Below are positions 15,585 to 26,075 of a stretch of DNA of 64,000 nucleotides, one piece after another. Made by a program: the position numbers and the translations under genes. The stretch comes from Conexibacter woesei Iso977N (GTDB lineage: Bacteria > Actinomycetota > Thermoleophilia > Solirubrobacterales > Solirubrobacteraceae), in contig NZ_AUKG01000003.1 in assembly GCF_000424625.1 (NCBI RefSeq), forward strand, positions 62,001-126,000, given 5' to 3'. How positions within the stretch are numbered: position 1 is the first letter of the stretch; each line of letters starts with the position of its first letter. The notes beneath the pieces were generated by a model. It worked only from the letters and a program-made list of their open reading frames with translations, was not told where the DNA came from and ran no database searches.

Positions 15585-16244
15585 ATGGAGGCCTCGGCGG
15601 CCGATGCCCCGCGGTTCACCCGGTCCGAGCGTGCCGACGGACGGGAGGCCGTCGCACCCCAGGATCTGTCGTTCGTCCCGACGCCGATCGCCGACCCGGC
15701 CCCGCTGGGGCTGGCCGCGTTCGCGCTGACGACGTTCGTCCTCAGCATGTTCAACGCCAACCTGATCGGCGCGGGCGGAGAGCCCGTCGTGCTCGGGGTG
15801 GCGCTCGCCTACGGCGGCCTGGCGCAGTTCATGGCCGGCATGTGGGAGTTCCGCAACGGCAACACGTTCGGCGCGACCGCGTTCACGTCCTACGGCGGCT
15901 TCTGGCTCTCGTTCGCCGCGCTGGTGATCTGGTTCGAGAAGGACATCCCCGCGGCCGACGTCGGCCACGCGGTCGGGCTCTACCTGATCGCCTGGGGCAT
16001 CTTCACGACCTACATGTTCATCCCGTCGATGCGCGTGTCGGCCGCGGTGGCGCTCGTGTTCGGGCTGCTGGCCGTGACGTTCTTCCTGCTCGGCATCGGC
16101 AACGCCGGTGGACACCAGAACATCGTGCACATCGGTGGCTGGGTGGGCTTGGCGACGGCGGCTGCCGCGTGGTATGCCTCGTTCGCCGGGGTCGCCAACG
16201 CGACGTTCAAGCGGACGGTGCTCCCGGTCAAACCCCTCAACTAG
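15585..16244 (+). CDS. satP: Acetate/succinate uptake transporter, SatP/YaaH family
   Basis: 219 residues. The family signature is ADPAPLGLAAFALTTFVLS (NPAPLGL-like motif), followed by six transmembrane segments ending AWYASFAGVANATFKR. The preceding ~38-residue N-terminal tail is hydrophilic. A strong AAAGGAG site lies 9 nt before ATG. The acs gene starts 18 bp downstream, so the pair imports acetate and activates it to acetyl-CoA. Confidence 0.9.
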   Translation: MEASAADAPRFTRSERADGREAVAPQDLSFVPTPIADPAPLGLAAFALTTFVLSMFNANLIGAGGEPVVLGVALAYGGLAQFMAGMWEFRNGNTFGATAFTSYGGFWLSFAALVIWFEKDIPAADVGHAVGLYLIAWGIFTTYMFIPSMRVSAAVALVFGLLAVTFFLLGIGNAGGHQNIVHIGGWVGLATAAAAWYASFAGVANATFKRTVLPVKPLN

Positions 16245-16262
16245 ACGAAGAAGGACACCAAC

Positions 16263-18233
<1,971 letters not shown>

Positions 18234-18240
18234 GCCGCCG

Positions 18241-18267
18241 AAGGCTCGCCTGGCGGCTCACCTTCGG
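18241..18267 (+). repeat. 27-bp intergenic repeat, copy 1
   Basis: This 27-nt segment after the acs stop matches 20811-20837 at 24 of 27 positions (AAGGCTCGCCTGG at the left, TTCGG at the right). Here CCGAAGG (18238-18244) can pair with CCTTCGG (18261-18267). The two copies flank the PatA-like gene, each just downstream of a stop codon. Confidence 0.6.
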
Positions 18268-18269
18268 TC

Positions 18270-18298
18270 GCGGGTTTCGCCCAGGGGGCGAAACCCGC
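18270..18298 (+). terminator. Strong hairpin after acs
   Basis: A 13-bp perfect stem GCGGGTTTCGCCC / GGGCGAAACCCGC with a 3-nt loop lies 36 bp after the acs stop and 22 bp before the next start. There is no T tract, as is common in high-GC actinobacteria, so it could end transcription of satP-acs or insulate the next promoter. Confidence 0.6.
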
Positions 18299-18320
18299 AG
18301 CCAGGGATACCCTGACCCCG

Positions 18321-20804
18321 GTGATCGTCAGAGACGTCATCCTCCGCGACGGCTCCGCCCTGCGGCTGCGCTCACCGCAGCCGGAGGACGAGGAGGCGAT
18401 CCGGGCGTTCTTCGACGGGCTGTCGTTCGAGTCGCGCTACCTGCGCTTCCACGGCGCGGGGCGGTCGGACATCATCTCGCGCGACTACGCGCACGCCGAC
18501 GGGGACGCGCGGGTGCCGCTGCTGGCGCACCTGGGCGACCGCGTCGTCGCGGTTGCCGGCTACGACCGCCTGAACGAGCCCGACGCGGCCGAGGTCGCGT
18601 TCGCGGTCGCCGAGGACCAGCAGGGCCGCGGGCTGGCGACGAGCATGTTGCAGCAGTTGGCCGACGTCGCCGCGTCGCGCGGGATCACGCGCTTCGACGC
18701 CGAGGTGATGGGCGAGAACCGGCCGATGCTGCACGTCTTCGGCAGCGCGGGGTTCGGGGTGCGGCGGGCGTCGACCGCCGGGATCGTGCACCTCGCCCTG
18801 GACCTGTCGCCGACCGCGCAGCTGGCCGAGCGGATCGACGACCGGACGCACGCGGCGACGGTGGAGTCGCTGCGCGCGCTGCTGTCGCCGGGGTCGATCG
18901 CGGTGGTCGGCGCGTCGGCCCGTGAGGGGTCGGTGGGCGGCGCGATCTTCCGCGGGATCGTCGAGGGCGGCTACCGCGGCGTCGCCACGCCGGTCCACCC
19001 GGACCGGGGCGTCGTCGGCTCGACGCGGGCGGTCGCGTCGCTGGGCGAGATCGGCGAGGAGGTCGACCTGGCGGTCGTCGCGGTCGCCGCGCGGGAAGTG
19101 CTGGATGTCGCTCGCGAGGCCGCCGCTGCGGGCGTCCGGGCGTTGTTGGTGGTGTCGACCGGCTTCGCCGACACCGACGAGCCTGAGGGCGTCGCGCGCG
19201 AGGAGGCGCTCCTGGCCGAGGTGCGCGCGCACGGGCTGCGGCTGGTCGGGCCCAACGCGCTGGGGGTCGTCAACACGGATCCGTCGCTGCGGCTGCAGGC
19301 GCTGATCGGGCGCGTCCCGCTGCGCGTGGGCGGGCTCGGGTTGTCCTCGCAGTCGGGCGCTTTGGGGCTCGCGCTGCTCGGCCACGCGGCCGCGCGGCGG
19401 ATGGGCGTGTCGTCGTTCCTGGCGCTCGGCAACCGCGCCGACGTGTCGACCAACGACGTGCTGGAGCACTTCGCCGACGACGAGCGCACGACGGTCGTCG
19501 CGTTCTACGTGGAGTCGTTCGGCAACCCGCGGCGCTTCTCGCAGGTCGCGCGGCGGGTGTCGCGGCGCAAGCCGATCCTGGCGGTCAAGGGGTCGCGCGC
19601 GCGGGACGAGGGCGATGCTCCGGGGCGCCTGCGGATCGCGGGCGCGCTGACCGACGCGGCGCTGACCGAGGCGCTGTTCGCGCAGGCCGGCGTGCTGCGC
19701 GTCGAGTCGACGCAGACGCTGTTCGACGCGGCCGAGCTGCTGGAGCGCCAGCCGCTGCCGGCCGGGCGGATGCTCGGGATCGTCACGAACTCCGGCGGGC
19801 TCGGGACGGTCGCGGCCGACGCCGCGGCGGCGCGCGGGCTCGGGCTGGCGCGGGTGAGCGAGGCGACGCGGGCGCGGCTGGCAACCGCGCTGCCGGGCGC
19901 CGACCGCCTGGGCAACCCCATCGACTTGGGCGTGCGCGCGACGAGCGAGGACGAGCGCGTCGCGGTCGACGCGCTGCTCGACGACGACGCGGTCGACGCG
20001 GTCCTCGTCGTACATGTAGGCCTTGGCGGCGCCGATCCGGACGAGCGCCTCGCCGCGCTGGAGGACGCGGTCGAGACGCGCGCCGCCAACGCGGCGCTGT
20101 CCGCCGCGCCGCCGTCCGTCAAGCCGGTCGTGGCGTGCGTGGTGGGCGGCGACGGGCGGCTGCCCGAGCGCGAGCACCGGCGCGTGCCGAACTACCGCTT
20201 CCCGGAGGCCGCGGTGCGGGCGCTGGCGATCGCCGCCGACCGGCGCGACTGGCTGGGGCGGCGCCTCGGCCAGACGCCGGCGCTGGACGGCTTCGACGCG
20301 GCGGCCGCGCAGCAGGTTGTCGATGAAGCCGGCGAGGGCTGGCTCGACGGCGACGCGACGGTCGCGCTGCTGCGCGCCGCGGGGCTGGAGCTGGCCGACG
20401 CGCCCGGCGGCGACGCCGAGGCGGCGGCGATCGCCGTGCTCGTCGGCGCGGTCAACGACGCGGAGTTCGGCCCGGTCGTCGGCGTCGCCCCCGGCGGCGG
20501 GCTCGGCTGGGCCGGCCCGATCCCCGGCGACGCGTCGTTCCGGCTCGCGCCCCTGACCGATGTCGACGCCGAGGAGCTCGTCGACGGCCCACCCGCCGTC
20601 CGCGCCGCGCTCGCCACCGGCACCTTCGACCTCGCCGCGCTGCGCGACGCGATCCTCCGCCTCGGCGCCCTCGCCGACACCCTCCCCGACCTCGCCGAGG
20701 CCGAGCTTGACCCCGTCCTGGTCGGGGCGTCCGGCGTGATCATCAGCGGCGCCCGCGTCCGCCTCGCCCCGCCACCCGAACGGAGTCGCGCGAAGACGTG
20801 GTGA
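18321..20804 (+). CDS. GNAT / NDP-forming acyl-CoA-synthetase-like fusion, PatA-like protein acetyltransferase
   Basis: 827 residues from GTG 18321 (TACCCT 7 nt upstream). An N-terminal GNAT domain (about 1-155; AEVAFAVAEDQQGRGLATSML) is fused to a CoA-binding domain (SPGSIAVVGASAREGSVGG, about 190) and succinyl-CoA-ligase-like domains (LSSQSGALGLALLGHAAARR, LALGNRADVSTNDVLE). GNAT-first order matches actinobacterial PatA enzymes that acetylate and switch off acyl-CoA synthetases. The C-terminal ATP-grasp part is short and Gly/Asp-rich and looks eroded, so catalytic ligase activity is unlikely. It sits between acs and another acyl-CoA synthetase, its probable substrates. Confidence 0.85.
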   Translation: MIVRDVILRDGSALRLRSPQPEDEEAIRAFFDGLSFESRYLRFHGAGRSDIISRDYAHADGDARVPLLAHLGDRVVAVAGYDRLNEPDAAEVAFAVAEDQQGRGLATSMLQQLADVAASRGITRFDAEVMGENRPMLHVFGSAGFGVRRASTAGIVHLALDLSPTAQLAERIDDRTHAATVESLRALLSPGSIAVVGASAREGSVGGAIFRGIVEGGYRGVATPVHPDRGVVGSTRAVASLGEIGEEVDLAVVAVAAREVLDVAREAAAAGVRALLVVSTGFADTDEPEGVAREEALLAEVRAHGLRLVGPNALGVVNTDPSLRLQALIGRVPLRVGGLGLSSQSGALGLALLGHAAARRMGVSSFLALGNRADVSTNDVLEHFADDERTTVVAFYVESFGNPRRFSQVARRVSRRKPILAVKGSRARDEGDAPGRLRIAGALTDAALTEALFAQAGVLRVESTQTLFDAAELLERQPLPAGRMLGIVTNSGGLGTVAADAAAARGLGLARVSEATRARLATALPGADRLGNPIDLGVRATSEDERVAVDALLDDDAVDAVLVVHVGLGGADPDERLAALEDAVETRAANAALSAAPPSVKPVVACVVGGDGRLPEREHRRVPNYRFPEAAVRALAIAADRRDWLGRRLGQTPALDGFDAAAAQQVVDEAGEGWLDGDATVALLRAAGLELADAPGGDAEAAAIAVLVGAVNDAEFGPVVGVAPGGGLGWAGPIPGDASFRLAPLTDVDAEELVDGPPAVRAALATGTFDLAALRDAILRLGALADTLPDLAEAELDPVLVGASGVIISGARVRLAPPPERSRAKTW

Positions 20805-20810
20805 CCGCGA

Positions 20811-20837
20811 AGGCTCGCCTTGGGGGCTCGCGTTCGG
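20811..20837 (+). repeat. 27-bp intergenic repeat, copy 2
   Basis: Second copy of the element at 18241-18267, differing at three positions, lying 7 bp after the stop of the PatA-like gene and just before TAACGT (20840-20845), the -10-like box of the next gene. Here the ends pair less well than in copy 1. Confidence 0.55.
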
Positions 20838-20851
20838 GGTAACGTCTTCCC

Positions 20852-22441
20852 ATGGGTCGCTACGAAGAGCTGCGTGAGTCGCATACCTGGGATGTCCCCG
20901 AGCGCTACAACATCGCCGAGGACGTCTGCGACAAGCATCCGCGAGACAAGCTGGCGATGGTGTGGGAGCGGTTCGATGGGGTGCGGCGGGATCTGACGTG
21001 GGGTGAGCTGCAGGATCTGAGCAACCAGGCCGCGCATGTCCTCGGGCAACATGGTGTTGATCCCGGGGAGCGGGTGGCGGTCGTGCTGCCGCCGACGCCG
21101 GAGACCGCGGCGGTGTTCTTCGGCGCGTGGAAGCGCGGGGCGATCCTGCTGTCGATGTCGGTGCTCTACGGCGACGACGGGATCGCTCATCGCCTCAACG
21201 ACTCGCGCCCGCGCGTGCTGGTCACCAACCAGGCCAACGCGCACCGGTTCCGCGCGCACGTGGGGGAGACGGTCGGCGAGCTGCTGGTCCTCGACGAGGA
21301 CGGCGAGGGCTCGCTGCTCGAGGGCGCGCCGACCGACATGGTGTCCTACGACACGTCCGCCGACGACCCGGCGCAGTTGTACTACACCTCGGGAACGACC
21401 GGGCTGGCGAAGGGCATCGTCCACGCGCACCGCTACCTGCTGGCGCACGAGGAGTTCACCTACTGCCACGAGGTCCAGGACGGCGAGCGCTTCCACGGCA
21501 TGGGCGAGTGGGCGTGGGCGGCGGGCATCGCGCCGCTGCTCGGCCCGTGGCGGCTGGGCGCGGTCCAGGTCGTCATCCAGCGCGAGGGCGGGTTCGACCC
21601 GGTCCAGCAGCTCGACTTCCTGTCGCGCCACAGGGTCACCAACGTCTTCACGACCCCGACCGCGATGCGCTCGATGATGGCGATCGAGGACGCGGGCAGG
21701 AGGTACCCGTGCGAGTTCCGGCGCGTGTGCTCCGCGGGCGAGCCGCTGAACCCGGAGGCGATCCGCTGGTTCCGCGACCAGTACGGCCTGACCGTGCTCG
21801 ACTACTACGGGTTGACCGAGTCCTACCCCTTGGTCGCCAACTACCCGTGGCAGGAGGTGCGCGAGGGGTCGATGGGGCTGCCGATGCCGGGCTGGGACGT
21901 CCGGATCCTCGACGAGGACGAGCGCGAGGTCGCCCGCGGCGAGCGCGGCGAGATCTGCCTGCGGGCGCGCAGCAACCCGCACTACCCGCTCGGCTACTGG
22001 AACAACGACGAGGCCGCGGCCGAGACCTTCGGCGGCGACTGGTTCCACACCAAGGACGCCGCGACCCAGGACGAGGACGGCTACGTCTGGTACGCGGGCC
22101 GCGCCGACGACGTCATCATCGCCGCCGGCTACCGGATCGGCCCGTTCGAGGTCGAGTCCGCCTGCATCGAGCACCCCGCCGTGCGCGAGGCGGCCGCCGT
22201 CGCCTCGCCCGACGAGCGCCGCGGCTCGGTCGTCAAGGCCTTCGTCGTGCTCGCCGAGGGCCACGAGCCGAGCGACGCCCTCGCCGACGAGATCAAGGCC
22301 TTCGTCCGCGACCGCCTGTCGGCCTACGCCTACCCGCGCCGCGTCGAGTTCGTCACCGACCTGCCCAAGACGCTGACGGGCAAGATCCGCCGCATCGAGC
22401 TGCGCGAGAGGGAAGCCGAGGCCGCGCGCGCGGGCTCCTAG
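20852..22441 (+). CDS. AMP-forming acyl-CoA synthetase, medium-chain/benzoate-ligase-like
   Basis: 529 residues. Adenylation motif YYTSGTTGLAKGIVHAHR, DYYGLTESYPLVANYPW and C-terminal motif LPKTLTGKIRRIELR with the catalytic, potentially acetylated Lys. It lacks the extra N-terminal domain of Acs, and the short form resembles medium-chain or aryl acyl-CoA ligases. TAACGT lies 6 nt before the ATG. Its TAG stop shares CTAG (22438-22441) with the convergent epimerase gene. Confidence 0.88.
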   Translation: MGRYEELRESHTWDVPERYNIAEDVCDKHPRDKLAMVWERFDGVRRDLTWGELQDLSNQAAHVLGQHGVDPGERVAVVLPPTPETAAVFFGAWKRGAILLSMSVLYGDDGIAHRLNDSRPRVLVTNQANAHRFRAHVGETVGELLVLDEDGEGSLLEGAPTDMVSYDTSADDPAQLYYTSGTTGLAKGIVHAHRYLLAHEEFTYCHEVQDGERFHGMGEWAWAAGIAPLLGPWRLGAVQVVIQREGGFDPVQQLDFLSRHRVTNVFTTPTAMRSMMAIEDAGRRYPCEFRRVCSAGEPLNPEAIRWFRDQYGLTVLDYYGLTESYPLVANYPWQEVREGSMGLPMPGWDVRILDEDEREVARGERGEICLRARSNPHYPLGYWNNDEAAAETFGGDWFHTKDAATQDEDGYVWYAGRADDVIIAAGYRIGPFEVESACIEHPAVREAAAVASPDERRGSVVKAFVVLAEGHEPSDALADEIKAFVRDRLSAYAYPRRVEFVTDLPKTLTGKIRRIELREREAEAARAGS

Positions 22442-23388
22442 AGCCCGTGGACGAAGCCCTCGCGCCAGGTCGGCCACTGCGGCGTCCAGCCGAGCGTGCG
22501 CTTGGCCTTCGCGTTCGACGCGCCGCGGGACTCGGTCATCATCATGACCGGCGCCTCGCCCGCCGCGAGGCGGCCGAGCCAGACCGGGACGTGGCGCGGG
22601 GGCTTGGCGCCGACGGCGGCGCTCAGCGCCGGGAGCCACTCGGCGCTCGGCGCCGGGTCGTCGTCGACGATCTGGAAGATCCCGGTCGGGCCGCCCGGCT
22701 CCAGCGCGGCGAGCACCGCGCCCGCGGCGTCGTCGATGTGGGTGAACGACCACAGCCCGCCGCCCGCGCCGACGACCGGGAACTTGCGCCTGCGGATCAG
22801 CTCGGTGACCTCGCCGCCGTCGCGCGCGAGCCCCGTGCCCGGACCGTAGAACCCGCCGTAGCGCAGCACGACGCCCTCGATCCCGGCCGGCGCACCCGTC
22901 ACCGAGTCCTCCAACGCGCGGATCGCGGCGAGCGACTGCCGCATCGGCGCGGGCGGCGCCGGGTCCAGCGGCGCGTCCTCGCCCTTGACCGCGCCGCCCT
23001 CGCGCGCGAACGGCCAGCCTGTGAAGGACTGCGCGATGACACGCCGGACGCCGCTCGCGGCGGCCGCGTCGAGCAGGTTGCGCGTCCCCTCGGTCCGCAG
23101 CCGGTTGGTCTGGGCGAACATGCGGTCGAAGTGCCGCATGTCCGGGACGGCGGCGCCCAGCGCCGTCGCCTGGTGGACGATCACGTCCGGCTCCGCGCCC
23201 GCCACGGCGCCCAGCACGGCGTCGCGGTCGAGCACGTCGACCACGACCGGCAGCGCGCCCTGCGCCCGTAGCGCGCCGGCCTTCGACGGCGACGTCGTCG
23301 TGGCCACGACCTCGTGGCCCTGCTCGAGCAGCATCGGCACCAACCGCCCGCCGACCGCTCCGGTTGCTCCTGCGATGAAGATGATCAT
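22438..23388 (-). CDS. NAD(P)-dependent epimerase/dehydratase, likely ECF41 target
   Basis: 316 residues. The Rossmann dinucleotide motif is IFIAGATGAVGGRLVP at the N-terminus; an extended-SDR core follows with YGGFYGPGTGL. Oxidoreductases and epimerases of this kind are the classical neighbours and targets of ECF41 sigma factors. An ECF41-type promoter (TGTCACG-N16-CGTC on the minus strand, 23425 to 23399) ends 10 nt before this ATG, which would give an essentially leaderless transcript. Substrate unknown. Confidence 0.87.
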   Translation of the reverse strand: MIIFIAGATGAVGGRLVPMLLEQGHEVVATTTSPSKAGALRAQGALPVVVDVLDRDAVLGAVAGAEPDVIVHQATALGAAVPDMRHFDRMFAQTNRLRTEGTRNLLDAAAASGVRRVIAQSFTGWPFAREGGAVKGEDAPLDPAPPAPMRQSLAAIRALEDSVTGAPAGIEGVVLRYGGFYGPGTGLARDGGEVTELIRRRKFPVVGAGGGLWSFTHIDDAAGAVLAALEPGGPTGIFQIVDDDPAPSAEWLPALSAAVGAKPPRHVPVWLGRLAAGEAPVMMMTESRGASNAKAKRTLGWTPQWPTWREGFVHGL

Positions 23389-23398
23389 GGCGCCCTGA

Positions 23399-23452
23399 GA
23401 CGAAACAGCCGTTGCGGGCGTGACATGTCACATCGAGGTGGGCAGGATCGTC
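23399..23452. promoter_or_regulatory. Bidirectional ECF41-type promoter pair
   Basis: Two promoters face outward from a shared palindrome. Plus strand: TGTCACA (23426-23432), 16 nt, CGTC (23449-23452). Minus strand: TGTCACG (23425-23419), 16 nt, CGTC (23402-23399). Both match the published ECF41 consensus TGTCACA-N16-CGTC. The -35 elements abut, forming the perfect palindrome GTGACATGTCAC (23420-23431). Start codons follow the -10 elements by 9 and 10 nt, so both transcripts should begin at or next to the ATG. Confidence 0.8.
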
Positions 23453-23461
23453 TCCGAGCCC

Positions 23462-24385
23462 ATGCCGACCGAATCCGCCATGCTCACCGACCTCCGGCCG
23501 CTGGTGTTCTCGATCGCCTACCGGATGACCGGCAGCGTCGCCGAGGCGGAGGACATCGCGCAGGAGACGCTGCTGCGCGCGCACCGCGAGCTGGCGGACG
23601 GCACGCAGATCGAGTCGCCCAAGGCCTACATGACGGCGATCGCGACGCGGCTGGCGATCGACCACCTGCGCAGCGCGCGCGTGCGGCGCGAGGCCTACGT
23701 CGGGCCGTGGCTGCCCGAGCCGCTGCTGACGGCCGGCGGCGCGGACCCGCGCGTCGACCTGCCGCGCGACGCCGAGCTGGCCGACGACCTCTCGCTGGCG
23801 TTCCTGTTGGTGTTGGAACGCCTGACGCCGGTCGAGCGCGCGGTGTTCCTGCTGCGCGAGGCGTTCGACTACACCTTCGCGGAGATCGCCGAGGTGGTGG
23901 ACAAGACCCCGGACAACTGCCGCCAGATCGCCGCCCGCGCGCGCCGCCACGTGATCACCGAGAAGCCGCGCTTCGAGCCCTCGCGCGCGGCGCGCGAGTC
24001 GCTGGCCAGGCGCTTCCTGACCGCAGCCCAAGAGGGCGACATGGAGGGGTTGGTCGCGATGCTCGCCGACGACGCCGTGTTCACCGGCGACGGCGGCGGC
24101 GTCGCCAACGCGTTCAGGGTGCCGATCGTCGGCGGCGACCGCGTCGCGCGGGCGCTGGCCGGGATCTTCCGGGCCGCCGGGAAGATCGCGGGCGTGACCG
24201 TCGAGTTGGCCGAGGTCAACGGCCAGCCGGGGTGGATCGCGCGCGAGGCCGACGGCGCGATCGTCGTCGTCATGGCGCTCGACATCCTCGACGACCAGGT
24301 GCTCGGCGTCCGCTCGGTGGTCAACCCGGACAAGTTGACCCACCTCGGGCGCACGAGCGACCTGGCGCGCAGGCGCGAGCGCTAG
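23462..24385 (+). CDS. sigJ: ECF41-family RNA polymerase sigma factor, SigJ-like
   Basis: 307 residues from ATG 23462. Region 2 is LRPLVFSIAYRMTGSVAEAE, region 4 is LTPVERAVFLLREAFDYTFA; between them WLPEPLL is typical of ECF41. The C-terminal SnoaL-like domain has DGGG and the conserved NPDKL motif and in ECF41 proteins regulates activity in place of an anti-sigma factor. A longer frame from 23420 would put the -35 element inside the gene, so it is rejected. The divergent epimerase is the expected target, and the promoter facing this gene predicts autoregulation. Stop shares CTAG with the next gene. Confidence 0.9.
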   Translation: MPTESAMLTDLRPLVFSIAYRMTGSVAEAEDIAQETLLRAHRELADGTQIESPKAYMTAIATRLAIDHLRSARVRREAYVGPWLPEPLLTAGGADPRVDLPRDAELADDLSLAFLLVLERLTPVERAVFLLREAFDYTFAEIAEVVDKTPDNCRQIAARARRHVITEKPRFEPSRAARESLARRFLTAAQEGDMEGLVAMLADDAVFTGDGGGVANAFRVPIVGGDRVARALAGIFRAAGKIAGVTVELAEVNGQPGWIAREADGAIVVVMALDILDDQVLGVRSVVNPDKLTHLGRTSDLARRRER

Positions 24386-25038
24386 TTGATGGTGTAGATC
24401 GGGTTCGGCAGCTTGTAGGTCTTGCGCGCCGCGCCGCCGCTGAGGTCGCTCTGCTGGTCGCCGACGTTGAGGACGATCGTCGCGCCCTTCTTGACCAGCG
24501 CCTTCCGCGCGGCCGACTTGTAGGGGACGATCGAGTCGGTCGTGTAGGTCGCCGGACGGCAGGTGAGCGTGAACGGCTTCCTGATCCCCTGCGCGATCAG
24601 GTTCTTCTGGCGCAGCGCGCAGGTGGCCTGCGGGGCGCCGGTGATGAACGCGATCGCGACCCTCTTGGCGCGTGCGTGCTTGATGAAGGTCTTGGCGCCG
24701 GGGAAGGCCACCGACTTGCTCTGCACCACGCAGGTCGCGAGCCCGATCGTGACGTCGAAGTCGACCGCGTCCAGGCAGCCCCAGTTCGACATGGTGGTCT
24801 CGTCGATGTCGAGGACGACCGTCGGCTTCTTTGGGTGCTTGGCCAACTGCGCGTCGAGCAGCTTGGTGGCCTTGGTCCAGCCGGTCGCGACGGCCTTCTC
24901 GTAGGCGGCGTGACCGGCGCGCAGCTGGTCGGGCGTGGTGGCCGTGCGGGTCGTGGCGGCCAGCGCGGCGGTGGCGGTGAGCAGGAGCAGCGCGGCGAGT
25001 AGCAGCGCGGCCGGGACGGCGGTGAGACGGCGGGACAT
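24382..25038 (-). CDS. Secreted HAD-family acid phosphatase, class B-like
   Basis: 218 residues with a signal peptide (SRRLTAVPAALLLAALLLLT, cut near ATAALAA). Catalytic motif I is VVLDIDETTMSNWG (D-x-D-E-T) and IAFITGAPQ provides motif II; this is the acid phosphatase (plant VSP/HAD class B) family, acting outside the membrane on phosphomonoesters. Several Cys residues could form disulfides. Converges with sigJ on a shared CTAG. Confidence 0.85.
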   Translation of the reverse strand: MSRRLTAVPAALLLAALLLLTATAALAATTRTATTPDQLRAGHAAYEKAVATGWTKATKLLDAQLAKHPKKPTVVLDIDETTMSNWGCLDAVDFDVTIGLATCVVQSKSVAFPGAKTFIKHARAKRVAIAFITGAPQATCALRQKNLIAQGIRKPFTLTCRPATYTTDSIVPYKSAARKALVKKGATIVLNVGDQQSDLSGGAARKTYKLPNPIYTIN

Positions 25039-25048
25039 CGCCCGCAGG

Positions 25049-26008
25049 CTACTCGTAGACGACCACGTCGGGTCGCGGCGACATCGCCATCACCTGGTAG
25101 GGCCGCATCGTGTGCGGGTCCTCGTGGTAGAAGAGCTTGAAGCCGCGGTTCATCGTCGGCGTCGTCCTGACGAAGGACTGGTACTTGGCGATCTTCACCG
25201 AGTTGGTCCCGAAGCCGTCGACGTTGATGACCGTCCGGACGCCCGGGGCCTGCCTGAGCCGCTGCGCGCGGGTGATCATGTTGTCCGTGAACCGGTGGAC
25301 GATCAGGAGCCTCTCGGGCAGGTTGTAGGTCTTGACCAGCTTGGACAGGTACATGGCCGACGCGTTGACGACGTCGGCGTCGGTCTGGCCGATCACCTTG
25401 CCCGGCAGCTGGCCCGGGGCGACGTGCCACTCGGGATCCAGGGCAAGTCCTACATCTGGCTGCACGAGGAACGGGCGCAGCCGCTCGACCTCGGGTGCGA
25501 ACGAGCCGCGGCCCGGCTGGATGTCGAGCACCAGCAGCGCGCCGGCCTTCTTGGCCGCTGCGTGGTAGCGCCGGATCATGTTGAAGGACATGCGGTCGCG
25601 GTACTCGCCCGTCGGCCCGGGCGCGGCGGTCGCGACGGTCGTGATCAGCTCCATCGCGGGGAGCACCGGGCGCGACCTGCGGTTGTACGGCTGCGCCTGC
25701 TTCAGGAGCTTCCTCGCCGCCTGCGCGGGCGTCCCGATGCCGAGCTCGCCGAGCTCCCTGTCGCGCGGGTTGCCGTAGAACGCCACGACCCGCCGCTCCG
25801 GGAACAGCCTGCGCCCGCCGCCGGGCAGCTGCGCCGGCTTGGGCCTGTTGTCGCTGCTGGCCACCCTCTTCTCGGCGGCGCTCGACTGCGCGCCCCCGCC
25901 GCCGCCCGCGCCCGCGATCGCGCCGCCGACCAGCGCCGCGGCGGCGACCGCGCCGAGCACCGACATCGCGACGAGCCGCCGCTGGTGGATGGTGGCCGCG
26001 CTGGCCAT
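25049..26008 (-). CDS. Hypothetical secreted or membrane-anchored protein
   Basis: 319 residues from ATG 26008. A short N-terminus, one hydrophobic segment (LVAMSVLGAVAAAALVGGAI) and a Gly/Ser linker precede a soluble domain with alternating strands and helices: RRVVAFYGNP, GALLVLDIQPGRGSF, DVGLALDPEWHV, RLLIVHRF and RTVINVDGFG. This looks like a TIM-barrel, possibly hydrolase-like, but no family is recognised. It begins 10 bp before the acid phosphatase gene, so the two may be co-transcribed. A much longer frame upstream is the shadow of the divergent dehydrogenase gene. Confidence 0.68.
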   Translation of the reverse strand: MASAATIHQRRLVAMSVLGAVAAAALVGGAIAGAGGGGGAQSSAAEKRVASSDNRPKPAQLPGGGRRLFPERRVVAFYGNPRDRELGELGIGTPAQAARKLLKQAQPYNRRSRPVLPAMELITTVATAAPGPTGEYRDRMSFNMIRRYHAAAKKAGALLVLDIQPGRGSFAPEVERLRPFLVQPDVGLALDPEWHVAPGQLPGKVIGQTDADVVNASAMYLSKLVKTYNLPERLLIVHRFTDNMITRAQRLRQAPGVRTVINVDGFGTNSVKIAKYQSFVRTTPTMNRGFKLFYHEDPHTMRPYQVMAMSPRPDVVVYE

Positions 26009-26075
26009 GGTGCGCACATCATGCCCGACGCCCGAGGACCGCACTCCTCGTTCCTGGTGTCCTAGTATGCAAGTC

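Noticed and set aside
23420-23461. Longer start of the sigma factor
   Set aside because: It would place the ECF41 -35 and -10 elements inside the coding region; ATG 23462 fits the promoter spacing.
20192-24343. Open frame of 1383 codons on the minus strand
   Set aside because: It lies antisense to the PatA-like, acyl-CoA synthetase and sigma genes, and its translation is low-complexity Arg/Ala/Asp-rich text with no motif; a GC-bias shadow.
25839-26075. N-terminal extension of the 3-hydroxyacyl-CoA dehydrogenase frame
   Set aside because: The extension lies antisense to the secreted protein gene; the Rossmann start and a TAGTAT box favour ATG 26076.
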